From NCBI RefSeq assembly GCF_026651875.1, contig NZ_CP104067.1, forward strand, positions 2,418,001 to 2,482,000: a stretch of 64,000 nucleotides of DNA. The letters run 5' to 3'. The position numbers and the translations under genes were made by a program. The first letter of the stretch is position 1; each line of letters begins with the position of its first letter. Shown here piece by piece: positions 19,605-27,992 of the stretch. The notes beneath the pieces are model-generated. The model was given only the letters and a program-made list of their open reading frames with translations, searched no databases and was not told where the DNA came from. Origin of the DNA: Alicyclobacillus fastidiosus. Lineage in GTDB: Bacteria > Bacillota > Bacilli > Alicyclobacillales > Alicyclobacillaceae.

Positions 19605-19924
19605 TAAAATCCCTCCATCGTTGCCAATCGGCTCTTTCCAACTAAAGCGACCTGTTCCAATGTTGCAACTTGTTCACGAAGTACAGTCACGCCTTCGCCA
19701 GTAATGCGGTATGGTCGCCGTCTTTCATTCGTGGGGAGTGCCTCTATCCAGCCCTGTTTCTCTAAGCGTGTAATCGCGCCGTAAAGTGTCCCTGGTTCTA
19801 ATTGCGTACCACTAAACGCACGAATGTCTTCCATCATGGCGTAGCCGTGTTTTGGACCGTTCGCCAAGCTTGACAGAATAAGGAACGACGCGTCCGAAAA
19901 ACGCCCTAATTCGTTCTTTCTCAT
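19604..19924 (-). CDS. PadR-family transcriptional regulator, transposon passenger
   Basis: 106 residues from ATG 19924, chosen for GGAGGTA just upstream; a longer ORF to 20092 lacks one. The PadR winged-helix signature is clear: ILSSLANGPKHGYAMMEDI, LEPGTLYGAITRLEKQGWI, then RRPYRITGEG. PadR proteins repress adjacent membrane-protein genes and respond to envelope-active or phenolic compounds. It heads a three-gene operon. The repeat-rich right end of the transposon lies directly upstream and may contain its operator. Confidence 0.88.
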   Translation of the reverse strand: MRKNELGRFSDASFLILSSLANGPKHGYAMMEDIRAFSGTQLEPGTLYGAITRLEKQGWIEALPTNERRRPYRITGEGVTVLREQVATLEQVALVGKSRLATMEGF

Positions 19925-20096
19925 TAGAAGTACCTCCAATTTTATTACGTTACTCTTATTAAGTTTAACTGAATAATAAAATGTCCTTTTCTTTGTGTCA
20001 AGGATTTTTGATGAAAAAAAGTGGCACACCAATTGATGTGCCACTTTTCGTGTCAAATGAAATGTCAAAGCCATGTCATTTCGGGGTGCCATTTTG

Positions 20097-20125
20097 TATT
20101 TTCTACTCCAAAACGGAACCCCTTA
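20097..20125. repeat. Right terminal inverted repeat of the 4.3 kb transposon
   Basis: Inverse of 15833-15861 (29 identical bases). Inward lie AAATGACA/TTTGACA repeats and the palindrome GTGGCACACCAATTGATGTG with its closing CCAC (20010-20033). The outer tip CCCCTTTTC ends at 20147. Confidence 0.8.
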
Positions 20126-20309
20126 CGATAAAGTGCTACCCCTTTTCATGCACCGCAAACCCCGAGTATGGTACTGCGTATTATGTATGTCATCTTATAC
20201 AAAGCTATGCCTGTCTTATAGGGGGGACTCACGAGGTGAAAATGCTTGGAATGGGGATATACACATTCTTCGTGTAACCACTAGTAAACCTGATGGATGC
20301 CAACGGCAA

Positions 20310-20825
20310 TCAGTAAAAAGCCTGAACAAATGAAGAGTATTTCCATAATAATCTGGCGAGTACACCGATACCTACAATGTTGCCAACCCAAATCATGATG
20401 TATCCCCAGACCGTGACACTGACAACGGTTGCCCAAAAAGACGCCGCATTGGAGATTGTAGCTCCAAACCCAGTTATCAAATTCGTGAATGACAGTGCCA
20501 AGCCGAGAACAATTCCTTGTTTCCACCCTGGCTTTTTGATACGCATTTGTCTTGTTTTTGAGAAATTCGGGGATGAATGTACGCTGAATACCAGAAAAAT
20601 ACTCCAATACAAACAAGTACAATGCAGGATGTCCACGATGCCTGACTCTGATTAAGGTAGTGTGAGATGATCTCCCCAGTGGTATGCTCCGAGGAGCGTT
20701 GTAAAAAATCCGACAGCATTGACGATTGCATTGACCCAGTGGGGAAACTTGATTTTGTTACTTCCGTATGCGATACCAACACTACAGTTGTCTAAGTTAG
20801 AACCGATGCCAAGTCCTCACGCCTC
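20310..20825 (-). pseudogene. YtaF/MntP-type membrane protein remnant
   Basis: Pieces of one protein appear in three frames: GLGIGSNLDN-SVGIAYG with KFPHWVNAIVNAVGFF, then SQASWTSCIVLVCIGVFFWYS, then GIVLGLALSFTNLITGFGATISNA and WVGNIVGIGVLARLL. These match the YtaF (sporulation membrane protein; MntP/LysE-like) family. At least two frameshifts and a TGA just before the first block make it non-functional. It lies beside the transposon end and in a cluster of metal transporters, and is one of several such genes decaying here. Confidence 0.7.
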
Positions 20826-20974
20826 TGCTTTCTGATATCTGTAAGTATATGGGGTGAAGGTGTGTGATGAATGGACAAAGGAACCAAGGCAACAGCCTGT
20901 TAAAAAGTTCTTTGAACTGTAAAATGCTGAAGGTAAAAGTCCTTAAATTTATGGTTGTAATGCTGACGAAGAAA

Positions 20975-21571
20975 TCATTTAACCAACATGTAGAATGAAC
21001 CCGCCTCTAGCATGATATATCCGCCGATACCAATCAGAGTAATGGGAACTGTTAGATGTCCGTATTTCTTTATGAAACTACCCAACCATGGGTTGTGTAT
21101 GGCTTTATAGGCGATCCAACACCACACGCCAGTAAGAATGAGGAACATTGTAACTATAATTGTCTTGTAAATCCATTGTCCTTGCGCGAACAAAGGGATG
21201 TACACACTAAGGTTATCGACGCCATTACCAATTACAATGAGCATTACTTTATAGGTGCTTAGATCAGTTAATACGTTCCTGGAATTGGGTTTCTCTTCGT
21301 CTTTTGTATAGAACATTTTTACTCCCATATAGATGGGGATGATGCCGAGGAATCCCAACCATGTCCTTGGGATAATCAGTGCTCCAAATGTCCCTATGGA
21401 ACTCAGTATAATGAGTAAACACATGCCAAAATACTGACCGACAACAATATATGCTTTTCGCTTCGATGAATTAGATTGTAAAAAGAGAGCAGTGAGAACG
21501 AAGATATCGTCTATATTTGTAGCAGCAAATGATATACACCCTGTCAACAAAGCTGAATAGACGGTATTCAT
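20975..21571 (-). CDS. cadD: CadD-family cadmium/heavy-metal transporter
   Basis: 198 residues with five or six membrane helices. The N-terminal SFAATNIDDIFVLTALF and the central VIGNGVDNLSVYIPLFA are the paired Asp-containing motifs of the CadD family (LysE superfamily), plasma-membrane proteins tied to cadmium resistance. Length is normal (~200). Start ATG at 21571. No regulator is adjacent; the ArsR gene at 25.2 kb serves another operon. Metal specificity is not visible in the sequence. Confidence 0.85.
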   Translation of the reverse strand: MNTVYSALLTGCISFAATNIDDIFVLTALFLQSNSSKRKAYIVVGQYFGMCLLIILSSIGTFGALIIPRTWLGFLGIIPIYMGVKMFYTKDEEKPNSRNVLTDLSTYKVMLIVIGNGVDNLSVYIPLFAQGQWIYKTIIVTMFLILTGVWCWIAYKAIHNPWLGSFIKKYGHLTVPITLIGIGGYIMLEAGSFYMLVK

Positions 21572-21802
21572 GCGTTGTCCTCGTCATAAAATTTTCTTAC
21601 TACAGCCTGTCTAAGAAGCTTATGATAACAACAGGTTAATCAGAACTTCTTTGTCTTGTCGGACAGCTTGATGTCCCTAACCACATGAGGGAATTAGATA
21701 CATAAAGACGAAATCATGTTGCACTATTGACTCGGATTCTTATTGCGCATTGATGTACCTTTTGAACAGATTTGCCTGACCCGGAGAGGAGTTTCTTTCA
21801 CA

Positions 21803-22144
21803 ATGGCAGAATTGCATGAAATTACGAGTCTGGATGAGTGGGAGCAAGTACTGAGCAAGTCCGATGAGAAGCCCATTTTGGTGTTAAAACACAGCACAAG
21901 GTGCCCAATTAGTACGAACGCCTGAAGAGAATTTGAGTCCTTTGTTACCTCAGCACCGCGAGGCGAAACCGAGTATGTGCTCGTAAAGGTCATTGAGTCC
22001 CGAGATGTCTCCAACCAAATTGCAAATGATTTGAATGTGACCCATCAGTCGCCACAGTTGATTATGGTCCAAAACAAACAAGCTGTTTGGGATACCTCCC
22101 ATTGGGACATTACTCAAGACAATATCCGAAGTCGGTCAAAATGA
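21803..22144 (+). pseudogene. ytxJ: Bacilliredoxin YtxJ/BrxC with one in-frame stop
   Basis: One open frame of 113 codons except for TGA at 21923-21925. Before it: MAELHEITSLDEWEQVLSKS and the active-site region KHSTRCPISTNA (single Cys, monothiol type). After it: REFESFVTSAPRGETEYVLV and NQIANDLNVTHQSPQLIMVQ, both typical of YtxJ, a protein that removes bacillithiol from mixed disulfides. The stop falls where Trp would fit, so a single TGG to TGA change explains it. The rest is well conserved, so inactivation looks recent. Confidence 0.82.
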
Positions 22145-22206
22145 AGAAGCCTTACCCGACGTGTTCGCGATTCGGAGATGCAGGGCTGGTATGTGATACC
22201 GTGATG

Positions 22207-22251
22207 CTAATGAGTCTCCTCTCGCAAAGGTCGGAGGCTCATTAGTTTTTT
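22207..22251 (+). terminator. Terminator after ytxJ remnant
   Basis: CTAATGAG at 22207-22214 pairs with CTCATTAG at 22238-22245, followed by six T. The remaining gap to 22490 shows no gene. Confidence 0.8.
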
Positions 22252-22490
22252 ATAATTAAGTTCTCTACATGGTCTATGTAAAATAAAGGAAATATGCTTA
22301 TTGGAATAGCCTCTCAGCATTGGGGTCTTGAAAAGTGAGATAAAACAGGTGGAATTCCAGAAATGCACTGGAAATCGACGGTTTCATGGTTGTTGGGACG
22401 ATGTTCCATAAAAAAAGGGTATAGCAAACAGAGCGATGACGATCCGATTTTCAAAAAGTCATCGCTGGAGATGGTATGATTGGGGTATTC

Positions 22491-23329
22491 TCAGGCTGAC
22501 AAGAGCATCGATCTCAGGTCTAGATTGCTCTCTTGGTACCAAGCGTCCATGTGTTGACACATGGCGATACCGTAGATGCGGACTGTCCACATCATGGTAC
22601 TGCGATGCTTGGCAGCTTCGAGGCGGTAATCCTCTTTTACTCGCTTGTTGCTACGCTCGCAGGTGGTTCTGCGTTTGTAGACATTGACCCACTCGTTGAT
22701 GTTGCGGGCAACGGGTGGGAACAAGCGAGGATTGTGTTTGGTGTATGTGTGAACGCATCTTCCGTAAGGTGAATCGGAACAAGGCGTATCACAAGTCACC
22801 ACGCCTTTTACGACGAGCGGACAATAGTATTTGCGTCGACCCCGTGTACTGTCATATCCACGGTCTTTCATCTCCAATCCCTTCTTACAGAAGGGGATCC
22901 CAGTCGGGGAAAATGTGATGTCATCCTTCTGAACTCCTTTACTTCCTGTACTGCGCAAGTTCAAATCAATGAACGGCTTAATACTTCGCGAATGAAGGTA
23001 CTCGTAAATTGGCCAGCGCGTCGTGTGCAGCGTCTAAAATTGCCTTGTCCCAGGTGTAATCACGGAAGCGTTCAACAAACTCGCGGGCACTAACCACCCA
23101 CGATGTCGCATCATGGCGGGAAGCTCGCTGCAACCTGGGATAGAGCGGTAGGTCGTAGGGGCTATCGGCAGCAACAAATGTATAAAGGTGATAACCGAAG
23201 AAGTATTTGTTTCGATAACTGTCCCACCCCATGTCACAGTCGGGTTGGGAGTAGATACGATAGCACCTGCATGGTACAACGCCGAGTTCGCGACAGTTGC
23301 AAAGTCGCCGACTGCGAACTTGGGTAGCT
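22491..23329 (-). pseudogene. Transposase remnant (DDE type), frameshifted and 5'-truncated
   Basis: Minus-strand reading gives CNCRELGVVPCRCYRIYSQP, GWDSYRNKYFFGYHLYTFVA and RASRHDATSW, then after a one-base shift near 23010 KPFIDLNLRSTGSKGVQKDD, CSDSPYGRCVHTYTKHNPRL, RRTTCERSNKRVKEDYRLEA and MCQHMDAW. These blocks are the C-terminal two-thirds of a common clostridial/bacilli transposase with a DDE domain. The 5' part is missing; the MITE-like repeat adjoins the break. Not functional. Confidence 0.8.
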
Positions 23330-23431
23330 GGGTTCTGGTGCAGAAATATTTTAATACACCATATGTAGTGTGTATGCAACGAAGCTTCACCACTGTATAT
23401 TGTGGTTTCGTGAATTTTTGCACCAGAGCCC
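23330..23431. repeat. MITE-like repeat, copy 2
   Basis: 102 bp from GGGTTCTGGTGCAGAAAT to ATTTTTGCACCAGAGCCC, the inverse of the repeat at 12480-12580. It sits exactly between a 5'-truncated transposase and a 5'-truncated MATE gene, so it marks a rearrangement or deletion junction. Confidence 0.75.
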
Positions 23432-24134
23432 AAAATCCCGCCAGGTTGAAGTATTGGCTCTCACTGTGAAGGATATCGTGTTCCGTAAGGCCTTAGTTTT
23501 CAGCATGATTAAATTTGCGATTCCCGCCGCCATCGAGCGACTGTCTATGCGGCTTGGTCAAGTCATCTACTTTGGGCTGATCGTACGGATGGGTGTCGAC
23601 GTCTATGCCACACACAACATTGCGGGGACCGTCACGACCTTTGCATATACCGTTGGAGGCGGGTTTGCCACCGCCGCCACGACGACGATTGGACAGGCAA
23701 TAGGTAGTGGGAATGAGTCAGATGCACTGGCGTACCGCAGAGCCAGCTACATTCAGTCGGCAGTGTTCATGACGGCAGTGACAGCCATTCTGTGTGCAAC
23801 CAGCCCTTGGTTTGGCTTGCTTTTCACGCACAACCAACGAGTGATCCATCTGCTGACCATTATCTTGGGAATTGACATTGTGTCCCAACCTTTTTTGGCA
23901 GCCGTCTTGGTTGATACGTCAGCCATACAGGCAGGTGGGAACAGCAAATATCCAATGATCGTCACGACGATTGGGATATGGGTTGTGCGGACGCTTGGGG
24001 TTTACATTTTTGCATGGAAGCTAGGGCTGGGACTCCCTGCTGTATGGGCATGTATCGCCGGAGATAGTGCGCTGCGGGCACTGTTGTTTGCCTGGTATAG
24101 GTGCAAGAAGGACTGGATACGTGCGCTGGCATAA
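23432..24134 (+). pseudogene. MATE-family efflux protein, C-terminal half only
   Basis: The frame reads through from the repeat and encodes about 230 residues ending at 24134. FAIPAAIERLSMRLGQVIYF, the Ala/Gly/Thr-rich GGGFATAATTTIGQAIGSGN block and six hydrophobic helices match the second half of MATE (NorM-like) cation/drug antiporters, which need 12 helices. The first half is absent, cut off at the MITE-like repeat. ATG 23505 could start a partial protein, but it would probably not transport. Confidence 0.78.
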
Positions 24135-24160
24135 GGACCACGTGGACAGGTGATGATGAA

Positions 24161-24484
24161 GTGTTCAGAGCGTATGTTTTGTTTTTCTTCGCCGGTTTGG
24201 CTGAGATCGGCGGAGGCTATCTCGTTTGGTTGTGGTTACGAAACGGAAAGCCACTCTGGGTTGGGATTGCTGGCGGGGTCATCCTGTTTCTGTATGGAGT
24301 GATAGCCACTCGTCAGGAGTTCTCGTCGTTCGGTAAGGTTTATGCGGCATATGGTGGTGTGTTCATCGTAATGTCCCTGCTTTGGGGCTGGGCGTTGGCG
24401 AAGGACGTACCTAGTTTATCCGAGTGGGTCGGAGCGGGAATATGCCTCCTTGGAGTCACGGTTATGTTATTTGGTCCGAAATAG
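24161..24484 (+). CDS. ynfA: YnfA/UPF0060 family small membrane protein
   Basis: 107 residues from GTG 24161 with AGGTGATG upstream. FFFAGLAEIGGGYLVWLWLR and the motifs RQEFSSFGKVYAAYGGVFIV and SLLWGWALAKD place it firmly in the UPF0060 family, four-helix proteins related to small multidrug resistance (SMR) transporters. It starts 26 bp after the MATE remnant. Function is not established experimentally for most members; a role in export or metal/drug tolerance is suggested by the fold. Confidence 0.9.
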   Translation: MFRAYVLFFFAGLAEIGGGYLVWLWLRNGKPLWVGIAGGVILFLYGVIATRQEFSSFGKVYAAYGGVFIVMSLLWGWALAKDVPSLSEWVGAGICLLGVTVMLFGPK

Positions 24485-24545
24485 GTCAGTCTTGCATCAT
24501 GACAAGGGAGCCTATGGTCGCCCCTGTCATGAGTAATCCGTGCGA

Positions 24546-25199
24546 TTAGCAGCAATCATCATCATGACAGCAGCCGCACGCATCTTCCTTACCACGTGCC
24601 TCCTGAATCGCTTCCCATCCCTCTTTGACCACGAAGTATACCAGTGCCAGCGCCGCAATGGAGTCAATCCACCACCAGCCTAGTAATGCAGTTAGGACCA
24701 CACCGGCCAGAACCGTCCAAGCCATATAGGCACAGACAATACTGCACGATCCATCGGCTCGAAGTACCTTGCTGCCGATTTCAGAACCGATCCGTTTCTT
24801 TGCTCGTGACAAATATGGCATGATGACGCCTGAAGCGATAGACAAGCCAATCCCCAAATATGAGGACTCTGCACCCTGATGAGTCCATAGTTTATCTACG
24901 GATGCGATAACGATGTAAAGAGCCAATAGGAGCAAAGCGATTCCGACAACCCAGGATGAGGTCCTTTCAGCTCGTTTGACTCGTTCTAGGCTTGCACCGT
25001 TTGCTTCAATCGTTAAATGCCACAACAAGACCGCCCCAGATATCAACTCGATAATGCTGTCAACACCGAAGGCCACCAGAGCCAAGGAGTGAGCCATAAG
25101 TCCAGCTCCAATGGCCATACCTGCTTCGACGATCATCCAAAGAATCGATATTAACTCAATGGAAACACCCTTTTTAACAGATACAATGTGGGTGAACAC
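24546..25199 (-). CDS. Cation diffusion facilitator-type transporter with Cys/His tail
   Basis: 217 residues. Membrane helices with ALVAFGVDSIIELISG (the metal-site Asp region of helix 2) and a second site region ADGSCSIVCAYMAWTVLAG before WWWIDSIAALALVYFV, as in CDF transporters. The large cytoplasmic domain of classic CDFs is missing. The protein ends in a short metal-binding tail rich in Cys, His and Asp (CGCCHDDDCC). It exports divalent metals with proton exchange. It lies one base after the ArsR gene, so it is probably induced by metal. Confidence 0.82.
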   Translation of the reverse strand: MFTHIVSVKKGVSIELISILWMIVEAGMAIGAGLMAHSLALVAFGVDSIIELISGAVLLWHLTIEANGASLERVKRAERTSSWVVGIALLLLALYIVIASVDKLWTHQGAESSYLGIGLSIASGVIMPYLSRAKKRIGSEIGSKVLRADGSCSIVCAYMAWTVLAGVVLTALLGWWWIDSIAALALVYFVVKEGWEAIQEARGKEDACGCCHDDDCC

Positions 25200-25200
25200 G

Positions 25201-25560
25201 TTATCGACATTCTTTCACCGAATCTTTCACATCGTCAGCGGAGTAGTTCACACATCTCGACACACGTTCTGCCGTAATTGCCAATATCTCATCTGCCGCC
25301 CGCAAAAGGCCTTCGACCCGTTCGTCCGCCAAACGATAGTACACATTCCGCCACTCCTGACGGCTCTCGACCAGGCCGCAGTCTTTAAGGCACGCCAGGT
25401 GTCCGGAAACATTGCTTTGCGTCAGTCCTGTTTCTTCGATCAGTGTAGTCACATTTTTTTCGCCTTCTCGTAGAGCAAGCAACAATGCCAGTCGAGAAGC
25501 ATCGGCCAAACCACGAAAGAACTTGGCTCTCAAAGTCAACGCATCGTTCGCCATCAGCAT
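25201..25560 (-). CDS. ArsR/SmtB-family metal-sensing repressor
   Basis: 119 residues. Winged helix-turn-helix with LRAKFFRGLADASRLALLLA, then TLIEETGLTQSNVSGHLACL and KDCGLVESRQEWRNVYYRL. Cys pairs in the recognition-helix region (LACLKDC) and a C-terminal Cys resemble the cadmium/lead sensors CadC and CmtR. It would repress itself and the CDF gene from the inverted repeat just upstream, and release DNA on metal binding. Start ATG 25560 with GAGGTGAT. Confidence 0.88.
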   Translation of the reverse strand: MLMANDALTLRAKFFRGLADASRLALLLALREGEKNVTTLIEETGLTQSNVSGHLACLKDCGLVESRQEWRNVYYRLADERVEGLLRAADEILAITAERVSRCVNYSADDVKDSVKECR

Positions 25561-25572
25561 TGGGTCATCACC

Positions 25573-25604
25573 TCATATTGTTATACCATAATATGACAAT
25601 ATGA
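25573..25604. promoter_or_regulatory. ArsR-family operator
   Basis: Inverted repeat TCATATTGT-N14-ACAATATGA immediately before the repressor start, the position and arm type usual for ArsR/SmtB operators. The rest of the gap to 25893 holds nothing I can call. Confidence 0.65.
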
Positions 25605-25893
25605 TACTTCTTGCCACGAAATTTGTGAAGGTAGGCACGGGGAAGGGTCTCATGGGTGTGTTTGCGAACAAATGGGACCTGTGGTCATTGTGGTAGAACA
25701 AAGCTTGGCGATTCCGTGATGGTCAGAGATTCTGCGTGTGGCATAAAATATGGATGCTGTTGATATCTTGTCATTAAGACTGTCAACGAAACGCCGCTTT
25801 GGTGAGTGCGCTTCACGTGTTACCCACGGTATCTGCTGCATTTGGTCAGCGGTTCCTTCGTGGATAAATGTCAGTTCTGCTGGAGGTATTCAG

Positions 25894-26556
25894 ATGGCAG
25901 GTGACGGACACTTTGGGACATTTCTTCGACAAGAATTGGACAAAGCGAATCTGAGTATGCGTAAGCTGGCCAAACTATGCGGGTTGGATCCCTCCATCAT
26001 TTCAAGATTGGTCTCTGGTAAACAGCAACCCCGCCCCGAACACTTGAGTAAGATTGCGGAAGCTCTTCAAATTCCGTCTATCGACCTCTGGAGAGCGGCT
26101 GGTTATGAGATTTCAGATGACCTCCCCAGCAATGGGGTGGGGGCTTTTTACGAAGATAAAGCGCCAAGCCCAATAGCGGACCAACTCAGAAATCTCCCGT
26201 TTCCTGAGATTGAGAACCTTGATGTGAACCACATAATGGCCGAACTTCAGAAATACAGAACGTACGCAAGTACAGCCGAAGGCAAAACGGTAATCGAAAA
26301 CAGTTTTCAGTCAAAGGTCGAGCAGGTCAGCGGGGTAGGGCCGTTACTTGAAAAACTCAACGTCATGTACCGGCTGTACGTTGACGAAGAGACAGAACCA
26401 CAGAATAAGCAGTTGATCGGCAGTGCGTTGCTATATTTCATTCTCGCCACCGACATCATCCCTGATTATATGTTTCCGCTTGGGTATCTCGATGATGCCA
26501 TTGCAATTGACATTGTGTGGAAAGAACTTCAAGCTTCAACAAAATTGGTTCAATAG
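25894..26556 (+). CDS. HTH (Cro/CI-type) - DUF1232 protein, copy 1
   Basis: 220 residues from ATG 25894 with GGAGGTATT; an upstream extension to 25750 is not supported. N-terminal XRE helix-turn-helix (MRKLAKLCGLDPSIISRLVSGKQ, residues 20-45). C-terminal DUF1232/YkvA-like segment with GSALLYFILATDIIPDYMFP and LGYLDDAIAI, a conserved membrane-proximal motif of unknown function. A paralogue with the same order lies convergently at 27150-27797. The combination of a DNA-binding and a YkvA domain suggests a membrane-linked regulator; this is inference. Confidence 0.8.
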   Translation: MAGDGHFGTFLRQELDKANLSMRKLAKLCGLDPSIISRLVSGKQQPRPEHLSKIAEALQIPSIDLWRAAGYEISDDLPSNGVGAFYEDKAPSPIADQLRNLPFPEIENLDVNHIMAELQKYRTYASTAEGKTVIENSFQSKVEQVSGVGPLLEKLNVMYRLYVDEETEPQNKQLIGSALLYFILATDIIPDYMFPLGYLDDAIAIDIVWKELQASTKLVQ

Positions 26557-26623
26557 AAAACCCGAAACGAGGAGAGAGACCGTTCCATACAAGGCCGGTC
26601 TCAATCCGAACGTATCGGGCCCA

Positions 26624-26902
26624 TTACGCAGAAATTTGAATGTACCACCGCTGGTTTTCACCTCTGTAGACTACAACCTTGTGTCCCAATTCTGTTGCTA
26701 CTGACAATACGGAGATCAGTTTGTCAATCTCGGCTGCATCAATGCTTTCTGATCGTTTAGGGTTCTTCAAAAGTTCATTGATGACTGTCATTGACATTGC
26801 TCTTCTTAGCTTTTCAAACTTCCCCCTTTGGTCGGACATCATTTCCCGTAGTTGAGACCTTGAGGTCGGAAAAGGAGTTCTTGTTAGCCAGATTTCCTCC
26901 AT
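26624..26902 (-). CDS. Hypothetical 92-residue protein
   Basis: ATG 26902 after GGAGGAGATTCC, better than the upstream in-frame start. Mostly charged helices (REMMSDQRGKFEKLRRAMSM; IDKLISVLSVATELGHKVVV) with a C-terminal beta-like end (VVYRGENQRWYIQIS). No family recognised. It lies between the two HTH-DUF1232 paralogues, on the same strand as the second, so it may belong to that locus. Confidence 0.6.
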   Translation of the reverse strand: MEEIWLTRTPFPTSRSQLREMMSDQRGKFEKLRRAMSMTVINELLKNPKRSESIDAAEIDKLISVLSVATELGHKVVVYRGENQRWYIQISA

Positions 26903-26970
26903 GGAATCTCCTCCTTGATCCAGGGGCTTTCTCCTCACATTCGATTGTGGACATTTCCGTATACCCGGAG

Positions 26971-27153
26971 TCAGGCTGAAGTGTTGACCAGTTTGCCGGT
27001 TTCATGGTCGGCGGTAAAACACCAATAACAAACTGTATGGCTCCAAATTTCCCCCTCCTCACTTTTACACGTCGGCATTAAGGTATTGTGATACATCAAC
27101 ACGATATGTGTCCGTGTTGCAAAACGTGCAACGTGATGATGAGAAAACGTCAA
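26971..27153 (-). CDS. Doubtful small ORF after HTH-DUF1232 copy 2
   Basis: 60 codons starting TTG 27153, overlapping the stop of the previous gene (TTGA). The C-terminal half has a Cys pattern (PTCKSEEGE, VCYWCFTADHETGK) that could bind zinc. No clear ribosome site. Reported because of the stop/start overlap; it could be non-coding. Confidence 0.25.
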   Translation of the reverse strand: MTFSHHHVARFATRTHIVLMYHNTLMPTCKSEEGEIWSHTVCYWCFTADHETGKLVNTSA

Positions 27154-27797
27154 CTATGCGATGCGAAATGCGCAAGACGGTCACGTATCAACTGTAGAGC
27201 CACAGCGTCATCCAAATAACCGATTGGAAAAACGAAATCCGGGATCACGTCAGTTGCCAAAATGAAGTACAGTAGGCCACTGCCTATCACGGCTTGTTCT
27301 TCATTAGTTATGTCTGGTTGAGTAAAACGGTGGAATAACGTATCCATTTCATTTACGAACGTTCCTGTTGCGCTGATTTGTTCCCGTTTAACTGGGAATT
27401 GGGCAATAATCACTTTCCGGCCCTCACTTGTCTTTGCGTAAAGTTCGTACCTGCGGACGTTCCTGTTCAATCGTCCTTTTATTGAGTTGCTCAATCTTAA
27501 GACCTGTTTGCAGTACAATGTCTCTAGGGTTTCGACCGATGGATCTTCAGACGGCAACGTTGATGATGATCCAACATCAAACCCTGCCGCTGCGAACAAT
27601 GTATCAACCGGCACGAAGAGATGATGTGTGATCCGCTGCAAATAGTCTGGATTTATCCGCTGTTTACCCGAAATCATCTTTGAAATTGTAGAAACATTGA
27701 TTCCTGTAGACTTGGCAAGCTGTCGCATCGACAGGGAACGCTCCACCAATAGCGTTTTAACGGTACTCTCGAGTTTTGACGCAGATTTGAATTCCAC
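27150..27797 (-). CDS. HTH (Cro/CI-type) - DUF1232 protein, copy 2
   Basis: 215 residues from GTG 27797, supported by AAGGAGGCG upstream. XRE helix-turn-helix (MRQLAKSTGINVSTISKMISGKQ, about residues 25-47) and the DUF1232 block GSGLLYFILATDVIPDFVFP with IGYLDDAVAL. Same architecture and length as the protein at 25894, with moderate sequence divergence, so an old duplication or two related mobile regulators. Middle segments (YAKTSEGRKVI against YASTAEGKTVI) also align. Confidence 0.8.
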   Translation of the reverse strand: MEFKSASKLESTVKTLLVERSLSMRQLAKSTGINVSTISKMISGKQRINPDYLQRITHHLFVPVDTLFAAAGFDVGSSSTLPSEDPSVETLETLYCKQVLRLSNSIKGRLNRNVRRYELYAKTSEGRKVIIAQFPVKREQISATGTFVNEMDTLFHRFTQPDITNEEQAVIGSGLLYFILATDVIPDFVFPIGYLDDAVALQLIRDRLAHFASHS

Positions 27798-27992
27798 GTT
27801 CCAAACGCCTCCTTGGATTGGGGTCATTATTGGGTCAACACGTACGTTGAATTTTTTTCGGCATCTTTTGACACGCTTTGTGTCCTCGCTGTGTATGTTA
27901 TGTCAACGGCTGTTGAGATCGTGACACGGGTGTTGGTAGTCCCTCATAAAGGCCGGGTACAGCCGTCGAACAGCACATGAGGAGGAGAATGC

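Larger units (their letters stand above)
15812..20147 (+). mobile_element. 4.3 kb transposon with PadR/membrane-protein passengers
   Basis: Two inverted ends share 29 identical bases (starting TAAGGGGTTCCGTTTTGGAG; 15833-15861 and the inverse at 20097-20125), and outer parts matching as GAAAAGGGG. Inside each end lie repeated TGACA/TGGCAC motifs and a palindrome around CACATCAATTGG (15870-15915; 20005-20090). Between them are a small DNA-binding-type protein, a DDE-type transposase, and three convergent minus-strand genes (PadR regulator, two membrane proteins). The outermost boundary and a target duplication could not be fixed. I do not recognise the family. Confidence 0.75.

Noticed and set aside
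15800-20160. Target duplication for the 4.3 kb transposon
   Set aside because: No equal-length direct repeat was seen outside the inverted ends, so the exact tips are left approximate.
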